Part shown: one piece after another, positions 63,130 through 64,000 of the stretch
Position numbering within the stretch: position 1 is the first letter of the stretch
Layout: every line of letters begins with the position of its first letter
Assembly: GCA_000314955.1 (NCBI GenBank)
Contig: BAEM01000003.1
Coordinates: forward strand, 1-64,000
Length of the DNA: 64,000 bases
Reading direction: 5' to 3'
From: Paraglaciecola chathamensis S18K6
GTDB lineage: Bacteria > Pseudomonadota > Gammaproteobacteria > Enterobacterales > Alteromonadaceae
The notes under the pieces: model-generated
The model's database searches: none
Seen by the model: the letters and a program-made list of their open reading frames with translations, nothing else
What the model was told of the DNA's origin: nothing
Made by a program: the position numbers and the translations under genes

Positions 63130-64000
63130 CTATATGGCGTTAAAAAGGCAAATACTGTTACTGGCCTGTTTATAGCAATTTTGTACCACCACTTCAGGTT
63201 GCTTACGCAGGTCTGCGTAGCGCGTATCTAGGGTTAATTTCCAACGTTGATTTGGCACATAAGTCGGACAATTAAACTGCACGTCATGGTCGCTGGCATT
63301 AAATACAATAAGCCAATGTTCAGTGGTTTCACCGGTTTCATATTCTTCACCCCGTAGCTCAACGGCAAAGCATTGGTTATCAGGGTCATGCCAATCATCT
63401 TCGAGTTTTCGTGCCCCGTCAGGGCGGTACCAATAAATTTTTGCCACATTGTGCGACAAATCAAAATTATCATCTCGAAGTTGCAAGTGATGAAGCAACA
63501 CACTTTCTTTACGAATATTGATAACATGCTGACAAAACGCTAAAAACTGTCGCTTATTTTCATCTAAGTCCCAGTCTAACCAACTGATGGGATTATCTTG
63601 GCAATAGGCATTGTTATTACCCTGTTGTGTGCGACTTAACTCATCTCCGCCGAGTACATGGGGAATACCTTGCGATAGCAATAAGGTGGTAAATAAATTT
63701 CTCTTTTGCTGTTCGCGCATGGCAATAATATCGGTGTCTGTTGTGGGACCCTCTACCCCATAATTGGCCGATAAATTATGCCCATGACCGTCGCGGTTTT
63801 GCTCACCATTTGCTTCATTATGACGCTCTTGATAACTCACCATATCCTGGAGCGTAAAGCCGTCGTGGTAGCTAACGTTATTTACCGAGGTTAATATCGA
63901 ACGGCTTTCTTTTGGAAAAACGTCTCGAGAGCCAAGTAAACGCGTGGCAAAGTCACTGGTAGTGCCTTTATCACCGCGCCAAAATGCCCGCACGGTATCG
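63130..64000 (-). CDS. glgX: Glycogen debranching enzyme GlgX, C-terminal part
   Basis: The frame stays open to the right edge, so only about the last 290 residues are seen; the start and catalytic Asp/Glu lie beyond the window. The visible part has the GH13 segments SVNNVSYHDGFTLQDMVSY (His of region IV), HNLSANYGVEGPT and GIPHVLGGDELSRTQQGNNN, in the order of GlgX. It hydrolyses alpha-1,6 branches of limit glycogen. The N-terminal and any glg neighbours are outside. Confidence 0.93.
   Translation of the reverse strand, partial: DTVRAFWRGDKGTTSDFATRLLGSRDVFPKESRSILTSVNNVSYHDGFTLQDMVSYQERHNEANGEQNRDGHGHNLSANYGVEGPTTDTDIIAMREQQKRNLFTTLLLSQGIPHVLGGDELSRTQQGNNNAYCQDNPISWLDWDLDENKRQFLAFCQHVINIRKESVLLHHLQLRDDNFDLSHNVAKIYWYRPDGARKLEDDWHDPDNQCFAVELRGEEYETGETTEHWLIVFNASDHDVQFNCPTYVPNQRWKLTLDTRYADLRKQPEVVVQNCYKQASNSICLFNAI

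Noticed and set aside
1-64000. tRNA, rRNA, CRISPR arrays, transposases, integrases, prophage genes
   Set aside because: Looked for by eye in all intergenic gaps and on both strands; none could be supported.

Overview
The window reads as chromosome of a marine gammaproteobacterium of the Alteromonadales, most like Paraglaciecola, Glaciecola or Alteromonas. This rests on protein flavour and gene order: ffh with ypjD and corB, fadIJ beside a moxR/bat block, gap beside msrB, and sulfate genes linked to an SLC13 carrier. Base composition is moderate (low to mid 40s % GC by eye). I see no rRNA, tRNA, CRISPR array, transposase, integrase or phage gene. About 50 protein genes fill the window; nearly all belong to known families.

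Layout. 1-1700 is the odd part: a terminal-inverted-repeat intergenic element, a broken 3' copy of an aminotransferase gene, a string of RNA-like hairpins and a small exported protein. 1706-5302 holds an exported PLP enzyme and a sugar-acid dehydratase plus class II aldolase pair. 5637-10955 mixes a parvulin, a PhyH dioxygenase, a diguanylate cyclase, an exported repeat protein and an M28 peptidase with an unusual metal ligand. 11489-17563 holds DoxX, pirin, two LysR regulators, a CurA-type reductase, a CofD-like protein and Rof. 17934-25368 is a housekeeping block (ffh, ypjD, corB, sixA, M16 peptidase). 25558-30072 is one very large c-di-GMP sensor, followed by a previously easy-to-miss 50-residue exported peptide.

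30798-34269 is the fadIJ beta-oxidation operon with a FadR-like operator in front. 34678-41859 is a six-gene moxR/bat operon (aerotolerance type) running into an ECF sigma/anti-sigma pair (42006-43263); an RpoE-like promoter motif lies in front of moxR, so the two may form one stress circuit. 43372-46705 holds an ElaA acetyltransferase, PutP and an EAL/HDOD protein. 46848-52304 is a sulfate activation operon in the unusual order cysD-cysC-cysQ-cysN plus an SLC13 transporter. 52428-64000 holds RluF, a DUF349 protein, YeaC, a zinc-ribbon membrane protein, an AGCS symporter with a large insertion, an M14 carboxypeptidase, a long-form GAPDH, a DUF2989 lipoprotein, MsrB and the 3' part of glgX.

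The strongest candidate for something undescribed is the 1.3 kb segment between two exact 118-bp direct repeats (423-540 and 1740-1857). It looks inserted into the 3' end of the aminotransferase gene while resupplying that end, and it carries only a hairpin array and a small exported protein.
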